NCBI GenBank assembly: GCA_013398955.1
Contig: VWPU01004022.1
Coordinates: 1-64,000 of the forward strand
Direction: 5' to 3'
Source of the DNA: Callaeas wilsoni
Lineage: Eukaryota > Chordata > Aves > Passeriformes > Callaeidae
Length of the DNA stretch: 64,000 bases
The translations under genes and the position numbers were made by a program. The notes beneath the pieces were generated by a model. That model had not been told where the DNA came from and searched no databases. It saw only the letters and a program-made list of their open reading frames with translations. This document shows positions 36,450-48,014 of this stretch, piece by piece (positions within the stretch are counted from its first letter, which is position 1; every line of letters begins with the position of its first letter).

Positions 36450-39400
36450 CTCGTGGCCAGCGCCCGGCCCGCCAAGCACTGCCTTCTGCGGCTGCGTTCC
36501 CTGTCCTGGGAGCAGGGAGCAGGGCCAAGGATGTGAGCAGGCAGGGTCACGCTGTGACTTAGACATGTGAGACCGCTGTGGTGTGTTTTGAGTTTTTCTC
36601 TCGGGTTTAAGTGGAGATGCACTGGAGGGAAGCTGCCTGAGCTGCTGCCCTGCCAGAGCCTTGTTTTCCTTGTGGATTATCAGGGAACTCCAATCTGGTC
36701 CCTTTCATCGGCACTGAACCACTTTAAAAACAAAACCAGTGCGTGTGATTATCAAAAGCATTTGCATTTTTAACACGCTGTGGCAATTCGACTCAGACAC
36801 CAGAAAATAAGACCAGTATGTATTAAAAGGTTGTTGAGTGTGAGAATTAGTGAAATACATAAACGTGGCAATAAAATCTGCATATGGCTGTCACTTCCTG
36901 GGGTTATGAATACCTACTGACACTTCAGTTGATGGTGGGCCCTTCACTTAGCCTGTCTGTGGTATGTGCACATCAGCACAGACATTAGAGGCTGGAGTCC
37001 AAAGAAACAGTGATTAGCATATTTTAAAGTTTCCTGCACTGGCTGCTTAAATACATTTGCATTAATAGAAGGATGAGACCTACTTCATGATGTTCTCTGC
37101 ATGACAAAAGCTAAAAATAGTTTTATTAGAACTTTGGCTGCGGCTCTGCTAAATTTTAGCAGTTCGGGGGGGAAAGGAAAACACTTTTGAAAGGTTATAA
37201 TTAATGAGTTATGTGTTGTTGGGTTTTTTCCTAAAGTGTACCAAAATAACATGAAGAAATTGGGGCAAGCGTGCTATTTTGTGCCTTGGCATTTTGAGGG
37301 TTGGAGCCTGGCTTCCCACTTGGGATGGGGGTGGGCTTTGCTGATGCCCGCTCCCATCAGCTCCCCCTGGGCAGGAATCCAGTGTGGGAATGTAAAGATG
37401 ATTGCACAGGAAGAAAATTCTGAATTTACAAAGTGAAGAATTAAGCCTACCGCTGTCTGATGCTGAAAGGAATCCAGCATGGAGTAAATTTATTTGGGAG
37501 AGCGTAAATTGTGTTTAAATAGCTGACAGTTTAAAAATTTCGATGAGTGTCCAGAAAAAGCTGAGGTTTGAAAACATCCAGTTTCCTGTTGCAATGGGAT
37601 TTTTAAAACAACAGAAAATAAATCCCCTGTGGCAGTACCACAGCCGTGGAACTCTGGGCGTGCTGTGGTGGAGGGAGGAGAAGTGGAGAAGAGGCTGCTG
37701 GAAGTGGGGAAAACAGAGTTAGCGCACCCTGAAGCTGGGACTTGCAGAGTGACTTCTTAGGCCTGCTGGTTCCCTCAGGTGCTGTGTGGGATGAGAAAGA
37801 GGAGTTTAGAAAGCAGGAGCTCTGTTGCAGGCGGCCTGCTGCAGCTCTAAGGTCAGAAGGGCAGGGCAGGGGTTACCTGGAGCTGCAGCAGCCGGACCCC
37901 AGGGTGCTGGCACTGCCGCTGCTCTGTCCCTGCGCCCTGGCGGGTGCTGGGTGAGCACAGCCAGCCCTTCTGCCTTCTGCTGACAGAGCAAAGCTGAAAT
38001 GCTATGAAAGAGATTTTTGGAATATTTTCTGAGAATGACCATTCTGCTTTTCTAGTGAAACACCCACTAATTTGTGTAGAAGCTGAAGAGTTTAACGATT
38101 ATCTTCTCAGCCATCTTTGGAGGGGAAGGAGAAAAAGCAGCCATCAGTGTTGGAAAAGAGCACTTGGATGTACTGGTAGTATTGTGCCAGGTGTGATTTA
38201 AATATCCCTGAGTGACAGAATGGGAGGCATCAGGATGATTCATGATCTTAGCAGTGAAAAAGTAGTAGAATATAAAGGTAAGCTGCTGTGATGGTGTGGT
38301 CTTCAAAGCACTTCCAGGAGTTCTCACCAGGATATTTTGACAACCAATGATAATTTGCAGAGACTTTGTTTGGAGTATTTCAGGCCAGCTAAATACCCCA
38401 GGTGAGAAGCTTATTCATATTTTTGAAAGGCTGGAGCCTCTGAGACCATTAAAATCTGGCTTTGAAGGCTCAAGAGAACAGTTTTTATACCCTTATTTCT
38501 AGCATGACATTTTCTATTTCAGCACTTAGACTGTTACTATTCTATCAGTTGGCTTCTAGTAGAAAACATGGATTGATTTGATTTTTAAAGGCAATCAAGA
38601 CCTTTTAAATTTCAAAATTTTAACAATGAAAAGGCTCAGTTCATAGCTAGCTTTATCTCAGCTGTGATTTCAAAGTTTTCCTCTCTATTTCCATCCTCAG
38701 CTGTGCTCCTGTGGTAGGAGCTCCATGGTCGTTCTGCCCACGGTAGGGACAGTTCTGAATACAGATGAAAGCAGCATTTCTGTGCTAAAACCTTTTGTCT
38801 TCTTTTAGTAGCAGTTTTCTCTTTTTGCTTAGTGGCTTATAAGACAAGGGAGGAAGTGCTTGAGACGCTCTGGCCGGCATTGCCGTGCTGGTCTTGGTGT
38901 CCGTGCCAGCCCAGTGTTTTTGGGAGGCTGAGCTGGAGGAGGAGTCCCTGCCTGCCCTGAGCTCCAGCCCACGGGCTGCATCTCTGCCGTGGGAGTCGTG
39001 GTCCTGCCAGAGGCCGTTCCTGGTGGTGGGAGGTGGTGGGAGAGAGCTCGGGATCTGCTGGCTGATGATTGAGTTATGGATCTCTGAAACCTGTCTGGCT
39101 GCAGCAGCTCTGGGGCACCATGGGGCTCCAGAGCTCCCGACCAATTTCACAGCAAACTTGATTAAGCCGTTAAATTGCAGATCACTCCTGACAGTAAATT
39201 AATTCTTAATCCAAGTCCTGTTCTGCACTACATTGGGAGACTTTTGCCAGGAGGCCAGTGGCTTGAAAATGGGTAATTAAATTCTGCTGTAAATACATTT
39301 TTATCTACCCTTCTGCTTGCAGGAGCTGGCAAACAAGCATGAGCCATTAATTAATACCTGTAATTTGGTTTAGTTGGAATAAGCCCTGCTCCTGTCAGAT

Positions 39401-39500
39401 TCTGAAATGTAAACCAAGGTTATGAATTTGGGAGTGAGTAAAAGATAAAGAAGACTGACTAAAATGTGTTCATAAGAGAATCTGTTCCTATTTTTCTCCG
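36450..39500. other. Intronic stretch, nothing specific
   Basis: Single-copy DNA with GC-rich patches at 37840-37950 and 38870-39050. A ten-base duplication GGTGGTGGGA occurs at 39019-39043. A phrase at 36940-36975 faintly recalls MIR but is too short to call. Confidence 0.4.
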
Positions 39501-39507
39501 TAAAAAT

Positions 39508-39550
39508 GTTGTGTAGTTTGCAAATTTTGAGTTGTGTAGTTTGCAAATTT
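39508..39550. repeat. 23-bp tandem duplication
   Basis: GTTGTGTAGTTTGCAAATTT occurs at 39508 and again at 39531, a direct tandem duplication of 23 bp with no divergence in the shared part. This suggests a recent slippage event. Confidence 0.85.
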
Positions 39551-39554
39551 GGAA

Positions 39555-40600
39555 ATAGTTTGATCTGAAGTCAATGTAGAGAAATTTATTAAAAGCCCAA
39601 AATATAGGAGAAATAACAATGGCGAGAAGATGTATTCTGGGCATTTTTCATTCATGTAATTAATCTCTGATGACCCAAGTTTACAGCTTCAGCAGTTAAT
39701 TTCAACAGAGGGATCATGTCCTCTGTACATGGAGTTGTGCATGAGTTGTCACCTGAGGTTTCCATTGTTTGCATTTGAAGCAAGAAGTGTTGGTTGCAGG
39801 TTTGCTTCCGAAGGGTCAGAAGGAAACTAGAACCTTGTTTGCTTATTCTGCAGCCATAATTCTGAACCAAATTCCGTTTTCCCATCTTTCTTCCATATTT
39901 TTTCCGTTTCCTTAAAGACCAGAACGTCTGACAGTTAGGAGTCTGGCTCCTTTTCTAAGGCTAAATACCTCCTAATTCTCATGAAATACAGAAGCAAGCA
40001 TCTCTGTGTTATTTGCCTGTGAAAAATAGTTCCTAGTGCCTTAAGCATTCAGAGGTACTTCCAGCTCTGCAAATTGCTTTGAGTCTTTCACAGGGAGCCT
40101 GACTTTCCTTTCACATGCTCCAAATACACACGCAGGTAATGCTGTGTAGGTTTAAAGTCCACACTCTGAGATTTGTTGCTTTGCTCTCCAACGTTATTAA
40201 AAATTTAACCATGTCTCCAACTGAGACACTTTGTCATTTTGAGAGCAATGTAAATGTTAATAATTAAAAGCAATTAAAAAGTGTGTTAAAAGTCATGTAA
40301 TTTTTATAGGCTGACTGACTGAATAATAGATGCCTCCTGGATTTTCTACGGTTCCGAGCCGTTATTAAGCAAAGCCTTCTCCCGTCCTGGAAATCCTGTG
40401 TTCGGTTTGAGCAGCGGCCTGGTGTGAGCCCTAGGTTTGCCCTCCTTTTCCCTTTCTGTGCGAGCGCTGCCCAGGGCACCGTCTGAGCTGAGTCTGGAGT
40501 GGCCCGTCCCGTGCGGGCTGGCACCGCTGTGCCTGACCCTGGCTCGGCGAGCAGGGCACGCTGAGCTGAGCCCTGTTCGAGGAGAAGCTGCTGGCTGTCA
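39555..40600. other. Intronic stretch, nothing specific
   Basis: AT-leaning until about 40320, then GC-rich. No gene or mobile element is recognised. Confidence 0.4.
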
Positions 40601-40603
40601 CCC

Positions 40604-40672
40604 TGGGCTCTGCCCGGAGACCTCGCCGGGCTCTGCCCCGAGACCTCGCCGGGCTCTGCCCTGACCCCTCGC
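40604..40672. repeat. Short minisatellite, 23-bp unit x 3
   Basis: GGGCTCTGCCC begins units at 40604, 40628 and 40651, each followed by a GAGACCTCGCC-type segment (the last copy is diverged). Period 23-24 bp. Confidence 0.85.
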
Positions 40673-40674
40673 TG

Positions 40675-41295
40675 TCCCCTGGTGCGCGTGGACCACAGCA
40701 GCTGGTTTCACAGAGCGGAACAGGACACGAGCTCCTGCCAGGCTGAGGGCAGCAGCCTCCTCTCCTCACGGTACGAGGATATTTCGGTTTGCAGTGCAGC
40801 TGAGCTTTACCGTGCAAGAAGGAAGTTCTCTCTTGGCCCTTGGTTTGGCGAGGGGAAGTGATGGAAGTTCCCTGAGCCATCTGCCTGGATGTCCCGGTGT
40901 CCTTGCAGTGTCCCTGTGCCGTGTGAACGAATTCCGGCTGCTTCTGGAAGCACTGCCAGCCTCAGAGCCTTTAGAAGCAGGACAGGGAGAACGGGGAAAT
41001 GTGGTCAATCAAATGCTTGACTTTGGGAGTAATTTGCAGGGACCTGCACTTTGTGTTTCTCCTTGGCAGATAACCGAGGGGGGAAAATCTACTTTTGCAA
41101 AACATCACCAATACAGAAAATTACTGTGAGATTTTCCCACCCCATTTCCCTTTGCTTCTGTATCAGCAGGAGGGTTTTGGAGGTTTTTTGGGCTTTTTGA
41201 CTTCCGTTTTGGATTTTAATTTCAGTTCTATTTCTTGGATTCTAGCCTCGTGAGTGCATCTTCTTGTCACATGAACCAATTTAGATTGACAGATG
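40675..41295. other. Intronic stretch, nothing specific
   Basis: GC-rich at first and then ordinary composition. A 111-codon frame at 40794-41129 has no recognisable domain. Confidence 0.4.
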
Positions 41296-41299
41296 AGCT

Positions 41300-41420
41300 G
41301 AGCCATACCCTGTGCAAGATCTCAACTATTCGGATTCTGGAAATAATTTTCCTGAAATAGGACTGTGTCCTTATCTATAAAATGAATAAGGCTGCACTCC
41401 TCCCATGTAACAGCATTTTT
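41300..41420 (+). mobile_element. Possible MIR-like SINE relic
   Basis: GTGCAAGATCTCAACTATTC followed by GTGTCCTTATCTATAAAATG and AATAAGG resembles the sense MIR order ('tgggcaagtcacttaacct... cctcatctgtaaaatg... aata'). Moderately convincing, with approximate boundaries. Confidence 0.45.
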
Positions 41421-41424
41421 AGCA

Positions 41425-42475
41425 CATTACCATATAATTAATTTTAAAACCAAGACAACCCCTCGAGTGTGAGTGGGGAATCTCTACCTCTGGGGGAAGG
41501 TAACACCACATTTAGTAACCTGAAAAGAATAGGCAGGCAGGCACTGTAAAATTTGTGTTAAAGCATGTTCAAGTAGCTGAGCACCGTGGGGTTTTTGCCA
41601 GATGTGCTAATTTAGATATTTTACCTAATATTATAGGGAGCAAGGCTCTTTTCCTTCAGGCCAATGATAACCATTTGAAGCCACTCGAGACTTTAATCTT
41701 GCCTCTCTTGGGTGGTGCACAGGAAAGTCATCCATGCTTTAGCCCAATAAGTGGTTTTAGACTGAAGCTCCTCTCTCAGAAAGCATGGATTTGGTAATGG
41801 CAAATTGTTCCGTGAATTCTTGTCAGAGGAGTAGTTAAAGCTAAAAATTTTTTAAAAATCCAAAGAAGTGTTTAGTCACTCAAATTGGCAACGTATTTAG
41901 TGAAATTTGCTGATGTTTGAGCCCAATGCCAGATTTGATTTATACACTTCTGATTTATTTAAAGTAAGAGATGTACAGTGGTCAATACTGAAGTACGAGG
42001 ATGGCTTTGAAGAAAATCAGAAGTTTTTTCAAATTTTTATTTTGGGCAAAACCAAAATAACTGTTTCAGCTTGAATAGTAATTTAAAGAATATTCTGAGT
42101 TGTCTGAAAGTGTATTTAAAGGGCTTTGTTTTTCTTGTGTACTGGAAAAAGTAAACATGATTTTTGGGAACTCTGTGTTAATGGATACGTGGTACAAAAA
42201 GTAAATTTATATAAAAGGAAAAAGCTCCACAGTTCCGAAATAGTGGTGAAATAAGAAGCTACAGAAGCCCTGTGATAATGTGTTCCTGATGATTTTCCAA
42301 GGCCAAGTCGCCAACTGCGATCTGTGACTCATGAGGAGTCCTCTGGGCTTGTTGCTGATTCTCCATCTGGTTTCCATCAGTCACGTCCTTCTCCAAACGT
42401 GGCGGTTCTCAGAGCATCAGCGAGGGCAGGAGGAGGGATTCGTGTGCAGGCAGCAGCAGCGGGGTTGTGGGGCAG
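41425..42475. other. Intronic stretch, nothing specific
   Basis: AT-rich single-copy DNA with no recognised feature until the minisatellite. Confidence 0.4.
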
Positions 42476-42477
42476 CT

Positions 42478-43128
42478 GCGGGGGGCTGGGATGTCCCACC
42501 CGGCAGGGCAGGAGCTGGGCCCCGGGGGGAGGTCCCACCCGGCAGGGACGGTGCTGAGCCCTGCTGGGATGTCCCACCCGGCAGGGCAGGAGCTGGGCCC
42601 CGGGGGGAGGTCCCACCCGGCAGGGACGGTGCTGAGCCCTGCTGGGATGTCCCACCCGGCAGGGCAGGAGCTGGGCCCCGGGGGGAGGTCCCACCCGGCA
42701 GGGACGGTGCTGAGCCCTGCTGGGATGTCCCACCCGGCAGGGCAGGAGCTGGGCCCCGGGGGGAGGTCCCACCCGGCAGGGACGGTGCTGAGCCCTGCTG
42801 GGATGTCCCACCCGGCAGGGCAGGAGCTGGGCCCCGGGGGGAGGTCCCACCCGGCAGGGAAGGTGCTCAGCCCTGCTGGGATGTCCCACCCGGCAGGGAA
42901 GGTGCTGAGCCCTGGGGGGATGTCCCACCCGGCAGGGAAGGTGCTCAGCCCTGCTGGGATGTCCCACCCGGCAGGGAAGGTGCTGAGCCCTGGGGGGATG
43001 TCCCACCCGGCAGGGAAGGTGCTGAGCCCTGGGGGGATGTCCCACCCGGCAGGGAAGGTGCTGAGCCCTGGGGGGATGTCCCACCCGGCAGAGCCTCAGG
43101 CAGAAAAGGTGCTCAGCCCTGAGGAATG
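42478..43128. repeat. Large minisatellite: 78-bp dimeric unit passing into 39-bp monomers
   Basis: GATGTCCCACCCGGCAGG recurs at 42490, 42568, 42646, 42724, 42802 and 42880 (exact 78-bp period), then at 42919, 42958, 42997, 43036 and 43075 (exact 39-bp period). Each 78-mer is a dimer of two related 39-mers, one carrying GGGCAGGAGCTGGGCC and the other GGGACGGTGCTGAGCC. In the 3' half only the second type persists, with GGGAAGG instead of GGGACGG. The last copy is degenerate (to about 43128). Since 39 and 78 are divisible by three, Pro/Gly-rich frames of 220-273 codons stay open on both strands. These are artefacts. Confidence 0.97.
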
Positions 43129-43129
43129 A

Positions 43130-46100
43130 GAGGCACACGCTGCCCAGGAGTTCAGCCGTGTGGAGCTGGCTTGTGCTCCAAGGGGTGCCTGGGAACAAAC
43201 AGCGTTCAGGTTCTGTTCACTTGCAGACGTCAAGAATAAAAGTAAGATGGTTATTTCTGCTAGTGAACAACAGCTTTAATAGTTTTCTTTCCCATTTTCT
43301 TCCCCTACAATTCCTGTTTTGAATCTTTTCTTTAGAATATGGCAATAAAAGTGTCTCAAGTAGGTTTGATTCCAGTGACATTAATGTCTCCCACCCTGTA
43401 AATGCCTCTTCTGGTTCCTAAGCAGGCTGAAAAATCAGAGCCTGGGTCGAGCTGTTAGAACACATGCAGAGATCTGTGAAGAAAAATTAGCTTTCCTCAC
43501 AGACTGCAAAATCGCAGAAAGAGGAATAATGACAAAAGCTATTGCTGAACAAAACAAGTTATTTTTAGAAGCCTGTTCTCTTAGCTCACCCAGCTGAGAA
43601 GAGAAGCTGTTCTGTGCCTGTGTATCTGCCTGTCACTGTATGGTGTAACCGAGGATGTGTAATAAAGCTTTTCCAGAACAGTAGGAAAATCCCCCATTAC
43701 TCCTATACTGTCTGTTCTTCTGAAGAGTTGCTGATTAAAACCAATGAAATTTAGGTCACATTAACCTACCTTTCTTCACAGCTTTGGAAATGGTCAGTAC
43801 TGTGTTACACCAGTGTGCCAGCACTGGTTTCTTTGTTCATGTTTTTGAAAATGTAAGAGATTTTGTGGCATACTGAATTTGGAAGTTTGAGGCATATTTT
43901 ATATGTAACCTCTCTTTTGCTCAGTCTTCAAAAATCCATCAGCATCCTCTAGATGTTTAGAATACAGGAGGTTTTAAAGACTGTAGAGATTCTCGTTTCG
44001 GAGGATGCAGAGGAAGTTCCATGTTAAAAAATGCCAAGAACAAGGATGGCTGTTTCCCTCTTCCTTTCAGGACTGGACTCCTGTGTGGTGTCACTTGTGG
44101 ACTCCCCTGCAGTGCCACAATACTGCAGAAGAAAGCAGAAAGGCTGAGTTCTAATGCCACAGAAATTAGTTATTAGATCCCAGGTTACCAGGGGTTATTG
44201 AGAGCAATGGTGAGGCTTCAAGCTGTGGATTAAACCTCCTGGGAGCTGCATGATGTACCTTGTCTTGCTGGCAGGACAGGAATTGATACTAAACTTGCCT
44301 GAGAATCTGTCTCAGTGCCATGTTTGGTCCACAGGAAGAATCTGCTTTGAATCAGAGGAAGGTTCTCATGGATGGCAAATGTGCAGAGGGTTCCTGTGTG
44401 GCACTGACCTCGGGCTTGCTGCCCCTGCTCCCAGAGTCACTCCATCTGCAGATTTCGGCATCCTAATCCTCTGGGCGTTGCCTCTCGAACACTTTGTATG
44501 GGGTAAGAGCTTTCTGATTCTCCTGCTTTTGTGATTATTTCTCCTGAGCAAAGCAATGTTTGTTACTCTGTTACTCTTCCCTCCTCTCCCTTTTTCCCTG
44601 TTTGAGAATGAATTTCAGTCAGATGAGATTGGAGTCATCCCCCAAAATTCAGGGAGAAAAGAAGTGATTGGGTTAATCTGGTAGGAAGTTTTAGGGACAT
44701 GTTAATGACCAAATTAAAGATCTTAACTTTTCAGTATTTACTATTTGTAGAGGACTGGGTTAATCCAGATGAATGACGCTCAAATGGTCCTTAGGTAGAT
44801 CCTAATATAAAAACTTTCTAGTATAGTTAAACTCAGATGCTCAAAACTAAACAAAAACCCCAAACAACCAAACCAAAACTCCCAAACTCCAGAAGCCTAG
44901 CAGAGCCTAAGCTAAAATGGTCTAGTACAGTTCTAACAGCTTCATTTGTCACAGAATATTCATATCTGCAGAGAGCCCCTTCTGCATCCCAGTACTGGAC
45001 AGGGCTTGGAGGCTCGTGGTTGTGCGGGCTGCTGTGTTCCCGTGGCACTGCGTGGGTGTGCGGCCTTGGGCTCCTGGCACAGCCTCTCCTCCGTCTGCGC
45101 TCAGGAGGCAAAACTGGTGGATTCTGAAAACACTGAGGACTGAAGCAAAGTGCTCACGTTTAGTTATATGGGAGTAATCTGCGTTTCATACTGAGGAAAA
45201 GAGAACGGTTCAGGGCAGGAGATCTGGGGCTGTCTGCCAAGTTCGTGGCCAGAAGTTTGCAGTGTGCTGAGTGAGTTCTGCTTCCTTTTCTCTGCCGAAA
45301 TGTACGCGAAAAGTGAATTGTTTGGCAAATGAGATTAAGTCAGCTGCATGCGTTTTCTGGGGTGCTCACCCAGAGAGACACTGAGTTTAAGCAGAAGTGT
45401 AATCATATCTTGTATTTATCTGTGAGCTCCCTAACACACAATTACTGTGCATTGTGGGTCTTACTTTCAAGGGTTCCAGGGATCGTTTGGTAACATTCAG
45501 ATTGACACTGGCCATGACCTGAGATGAATTCAGTTAAAAAAAAAAAGAAGAAGTAGAATTCTACAAAGCCACGATTTGTGGTATTTCATAGTTCTCTAGT
45601 AATCTTATTTAAATGAATGTGGTTTCATGATAAACAGAAAAGATCAGAGAGACATTTTTGATAGATGCTTTTCCTGCCCATGACACTTTTGTATGGCAGC
45701 GTTGGCCCCAGCGTGGGAGATCAGGTTTCCTGTATGCAGTGACACAGGCAGTGATACTCTGCAATGTCCAAGGCCTGACCCCCGAGCAAGAGCTCCTCCT
45801 GAAAGGGAAATAGGACTGTTCTGCTCCGGGTGACACTTGGCTGCCATAGCAGATGATCACCCTTGTAAACAACAGTGAATTTCTGATCTGCAGCTGGACA
45901 CTCACAGGTTTTGTTCCATGTTTGTTAACAGTTTTCCCATGTTCTCTGGGAATGCAGCAGCGCTTCGCAAGCAGCCTGAAGCATCTGGCTTTTGAAAAGT
46001 GGCCCGTGTCTAAAGCAGGGCTGTTTCTTGCCTGTGCCCAGCAGGGTGATGGCATCTGCTGAGGGTTCTTTGTAGGAGGCAGGAGCTGGGAGCCCACCGC

Positions 46101-47855
46101 TAGGAACAGGACTAAATGTCTTCTCCTTCGCTCACCAGGCAGGATTCAAAGGTGACGAGGTGCTCTGGGAGTTTGCAGTGCTTCCCACTGCTTGGTGGGA
46201 CAGCCTTTGATCTCTCTCTGCTTTTGTCTGTGATTCCCATTCACAGACTGGTCTGTGCAACTTCATCCTGGTTGCCCCCTGATTCCTTTTGAACACTTAT
46301 GAAAATTCATGGCAAGTTTGGTCTCTGGGCTTTTTGGTTTGCCCTTTTCTCCCCTGGCAGGATTGGTGCCAAGTTTGAAGAACTGTGAAATCATAATTTA
46401 AATGTGGAACGTGTCTAGCGCTGAATTTTTTATTCTGTAGTAATTCAGAGAATATCAAACATGTGAAGCTCGAGCTTGTGCGTGGTGAGTGCCTGCAGAC
46501 CGTTGCTGGTACTGTCTCAGAAGCAGGAGCAATAGCAGTTATCTGGTTGCGGATTTGGCAGTGGGTTTGAAACTCACGTTGTAGGGCTATCGAAAAAGTC
46601 ATTTCAGCTGGCAGCAAACTGTTCTGTTGCCAGCTTGTTTGCCTGGTTGTTCACTCCAGCCTCTTTGAGATTTTAGAAGCTAGGAATTCAGCCCTCTGAA
46701 ATTCCTGAAATCAAAGTCTTAGTGCTCCCAAGATCCAGCCTGGCAAGGAGCTGCTCTCGGGCAGCAGTGTCAGGCAGACTGTATTTGAAACTAGAACCTT
46801 TCCTTTCTTTCCTTTGCACAAAGAAGTTGGAAATGTCAGGTTTTTGTTCAGAATTCTAATAAAACCACAACTGGGAGAGTTGGAATCCTCCACAAAAAGG
46901 ACTATTACCCACGAGAACTGAGTGGTTTTATTTGCCAAGCGCTTTGTAAGTATGTATTGGATGACATCTGAGCACTGGCTGTTGATATTTGGATTGTGTT
47001 GTGAAACAGCAAGCACCGATGGAGACAGAAAACAGCAACAATGGAATTGCACAGCTTCATTTTTCCAAAGCTTTAGAGCTTGTGTTCGCTGAAGTCTGAA
47101 TTGGTGTTTAAAATGAGGACTTGCCTAGAGGAAATTATTTTTTAGTGTACATTTCACTGGACAGCAAAGCAATTAGATCCTAAATTTAGAAATTATTCTC
47201 TACTACATTATAGCAGGATTAGACAAGTTTTGGCATTTGAGCAACTTTCAACACACATTTTGCACATAAGAAGAAATAATGCCATTTGACAATCTGGCAG
47301 AGAGAAAATGTTCACAGCTTGGATTGCGTTCCAGCCTGTCCAGGGAGCAGGACGGGAGTCCCATGGCAGAGATGTGGGTTGCCAGAACACTGAGTTTCCC
47401 CTCGCTACCCCGCACAGGCAGATCACTTCACTGAGGGCAGTTTGGGACCCTCAGGGAAAGCTGCCCTTCATTTCCCACATGTGGTTCAGCCAGCGGTGGG
47501 TGAGAGTCTGACTTAGGGAGACAGCACTGACTCCGGTCCAGGCGTTCTCAAAGGAAGAATAAAGTGATGTTAACTCACTTGGTTAATTATGTAGTTAAAG
47601 CCCATTTAGGGTGATAGGGTCTCTGAATCACGCTGAATTATGCTATAAACAGTAAAGAAAAGGCTCAGATTCTGATCTGAATCAGGCACAAATACAAAAC
47701 GTGCTGGCAGGGAGTTTCATTTCCTCTGGGCAAATGCAGCATCATCTGAGTGCTGAGGGCCGCAGCAGTTTGCATTTGAGGCTGCTCATCCAGTGGCAGT
47801 TCCCAGTTTGACAAGGATTGAAACAGAATCCTGAGTTTGAAGAAATGGAGTTAAC
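43130..47855. other. Intronic stretch, nothing specific
   Basis: About 4.7 kb of single-copy DNA. An A11 run lies at about 45536-45546, and an A/C-rich patch at 44838-44890 contains AAACAAAAACCCCAAAC. Open frames up to 162 codons (minus, 45609-46097) show no domain. No mobile element is recognised. Confidence 0.45.
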
Positions 47856-47859
47856 AAGC

Positions 47860-48010
47860 TTCCCTCGGCTGCTGCCTTCTCAGCAGAAAATGAAGGAGAA
47901 AGGTAACATGGATTCTCCAGCTAGTTACAGCGCCAGGAAGAGATGTAACTCAGAATTTCTGCCTTGTAGTTCAATTTCACTACACTTTCCCTTTTTCTAA
48001 ACCATCCTAA
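47860..48010 (-). mobile_element. Possible MIR-like SINE relic, antisense
   Basis: CAGCTAGTTACAGCGCCAGG, then GAGATGTAACTCAGAATTTC and TTTCACTACAC recall the antisense MIR tail ('cagctagtaagtggcagagctgggattcgaac... ctttccactacacc'). The assignment rests on word order only. Confidence 0.35.
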
Positions 48011-48014
48011 GGCT

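Noticed and set aside
42331..43198. Overlapping 263-, 220- and 273-codon frames on both strands
   Set aside because: All read the 39/78-bp array; Pro/Gly/Arg-rich repeats in every frame indicate DNA repeat rather than protein selection.
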